Under the pieces are notes generated by a model that had not been told where the DNA came from, made no database searches, and was given only the letters and a program-made list of their open reading frames with translations. 64,000 bases of DNA from Macrostomum hystrix (lineage: Eukaryota; Platyhelminthes; Macrostomidae), in assembly GCA_950097015.1 (NCBI GenBank), contig CATNEN010000001.1, positions 5,317,001 to 5,381,000 on the forward strand, in the 5' to 3' direction. Every line of letters starts with the position of its first letter. The first letter of the stretch is position 1. Made by a program: the position numbers and the translations under genes. This document shows positions 62,739-64,000 of the stretch, in pieces.

Positions 62739-63510
62739 TTCTTCCGTTGTTTTTTTGTTTTTTTTGTTGCCTTTTTCAGTTGATTCTTTAAGAAAAATAT
62801 ATGGGGAATTGACTGTAGACTCAGGATTTAGAAAGGGGATTTTATATACGGTCGGAATAACCAGAGACAGACAGGTAGGCAGGTAGCGAGGTAGGCCGCT
62901 AGGAGGGTGGATGGGATAAATTCCCAGCAGCGCACGAGTTTGTGGGGGAACAGCAACATCCAATACTAATTCCTGCCCTCTTCCTCTCCTCACTGTCCTC
63001 TTTCTCTTCCTCTATCCGTTCTCTTCCGTTGCTGTCTTCTTGTGAGTTTCAATTCCTTCTCTAGCTAGGCTGTGCTTTGGCGTAGGCAGGGGTTAGGTAG
63101 GTGAACGAGGTTGGTGAACGGTGAGGTGAAGAGGCAGAAATGCTGAAGCAGAGTGGAGAACAATTTGGGGTTGGGTTTAAAACCAAACCCCGTTAATCCG
63201 GTGGATTGCTATTGGCTCGCGGGGGGGCGTTGTGACAGCACAAAGATTTCCTTCCCTATACTCGTGTAGAAGGTACGGCTCAATCCGACACAACAGCCAG
63301 CAAAAGCAAAGAAATTTGGGCGGGTCCCTTTTTAAATTTTGTTAAATTGGAAAACAGGCGTCAATTGAGGGGGTGGTAGAGAGGTAGAGAAATTTACAAA
63401 GTCATTATCCTGCCTCAATCTACTCGTAAATTTACAGGCAAGGTAAGATAGCTTTAAGAAAAACAAATCAAAATAAAATGTGGACAACACAATGGTTACC
63501 TACTTGTACC
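62739..63510 (-). promoter_or_regulatory. Probable cadherin 5' UTR and promoter region
   Basis: Non-repetitive, comparatively GC-rich stretch upstream of the signal-peptide ATG. On the minus strand it holds a CCAAT box (GAGCCAATAGC, near 63215) and a TTTAAA-type box near 63180. Two inverted TAATCC/GGATT-like sites, candidate OTX/PITX-type homeodomain sites, lie near 63195-63208. No transcription start can be fixed. The AT-rich 60 nt next to the ATG would be 5' UTR. Confidence 0.4.
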
Positions 63511-63514
63511 TATG

Positions 63515-64000
63515 TGTACAGGTATCGACGTACGCCAATGACAAGACAGGGTATCAACCTACGACAATGACAAGACAGGGTATTAACCTACGCCAATGAC
63601 AAGACAGGGTATTAACCTACGACAATGACAAGACAGGGTATTAACCTACGTCAATGACAAAACAGGGTATTAACCTACGACAATGACAAGACAGGGTATT
63701 AACCTACGCCAATGACAAGACAGGGTATTAACCTACGTCAATGACAAGACAGGGTATTAACCTTCGTAAATGACAAGACAGGGTATTAACCTATGACAAT
63801 GACAAGACAGGGTATTAACCTACGCCAATGACAAGACAGGGTATTAACCTATGACAATGACAAGACAGGGTATCAACCTACGACAATGACAAGACAGGGT
63901 ATTAACCTACGCCAATGACAAGACAGGGTATCAACCTACGTCAATGACAAGACAGGGTATTAACCTACGCCAATGACAAGACCGGGTATTAACCTACGCC
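63515..64000. repeat. 29-bp minisatellite at window edge
   Basis: About 17 copies of gccaatgacaagacagggta plus ttaacctac; runs off the right edge, upstream of the cadherin. Confidence 0.96.

Noticed and set aside
62739-62993. Upstream in-frame extension of the cadherin N-terminus (start MRRGRGQEL)
   Set aside because: It would bury the signal peptide about 85 residues inside the protein; the downstream ATG at 62738 gives a classical signal sequence.

Overview
This is a eukaryotic, intron-rich animal window. Two large multi-exon genes lie head to tail on the minus strand, and almost every intron carries its own private tandem repeat. All coding exons join through GT-AG introns with consistent phase. 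The gene content (talin and a CDH23/PCDH15-type cadherin), the two tRNA-derived SINE families, a mariner-like element and a Ty3/gypsy remnant point to a bilaterian invertebrate. A flatworm or another spiralian is my guess; I cannot assign the species.

Layout, in transcription order from right to left. (1) 63.5-64 kb: a 29-bp tandem array at the window edge, then a probable cadherin promoter and 5' region (62.7-63.5 kb). (2) 44.7-62.74 kb: a single-pass cadherin with signal peptide, about 13-14 cadherin repeats, a membrane-adjacent domain, one membrane helix and a short cytoplasmic tail. The tail has two phase-compatible alternative 3' ends: one terminal exon at 48964-49174 ending in TLF, or two exons at 45455-45523 and 44699-44954 ending in SDI. 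The gap between the two ends holds a mariner-like element deleted for its catalytic core and a 25-bp minisatellite. (3) 39-44.7 kb: intergenic, with an internally deleted Ty3/gypsy element bounded by two similar LTRs, and SINE pieces. (4) 1.67-38.97 kb: talin, 25 coding exons, about 2455 codons visible, from the F0 domain at 38970 to the R12 rod bundle at 1675. The C-terminal R13 actin-binding bundle and dimerisation helix must lie beyond the left edge.

The two genes fit a common theme of cell adhesion and cytoskeletal attachment: talin links integrin tails to actin, and CDH23/PCDH15-type cadherins form extracellular links anchored through PDZ scaffolds. I see no evidence that they are co-regulated beyond sharing a strand.

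The non-coding DNA is the unusual part. At least 20 distinct minisatellites (units about 13-38 bp, arrays 0.3-5.6 kb) occupy the introns, nearly all with different unit sequences and several with higher-order structure (2184 bp, 528 bp and 504 bp). Very long stop-free reading frames on the minus strand at 32.9-38.7 kb and 61.2-62.6 kb come from these arrays and are not proteins.
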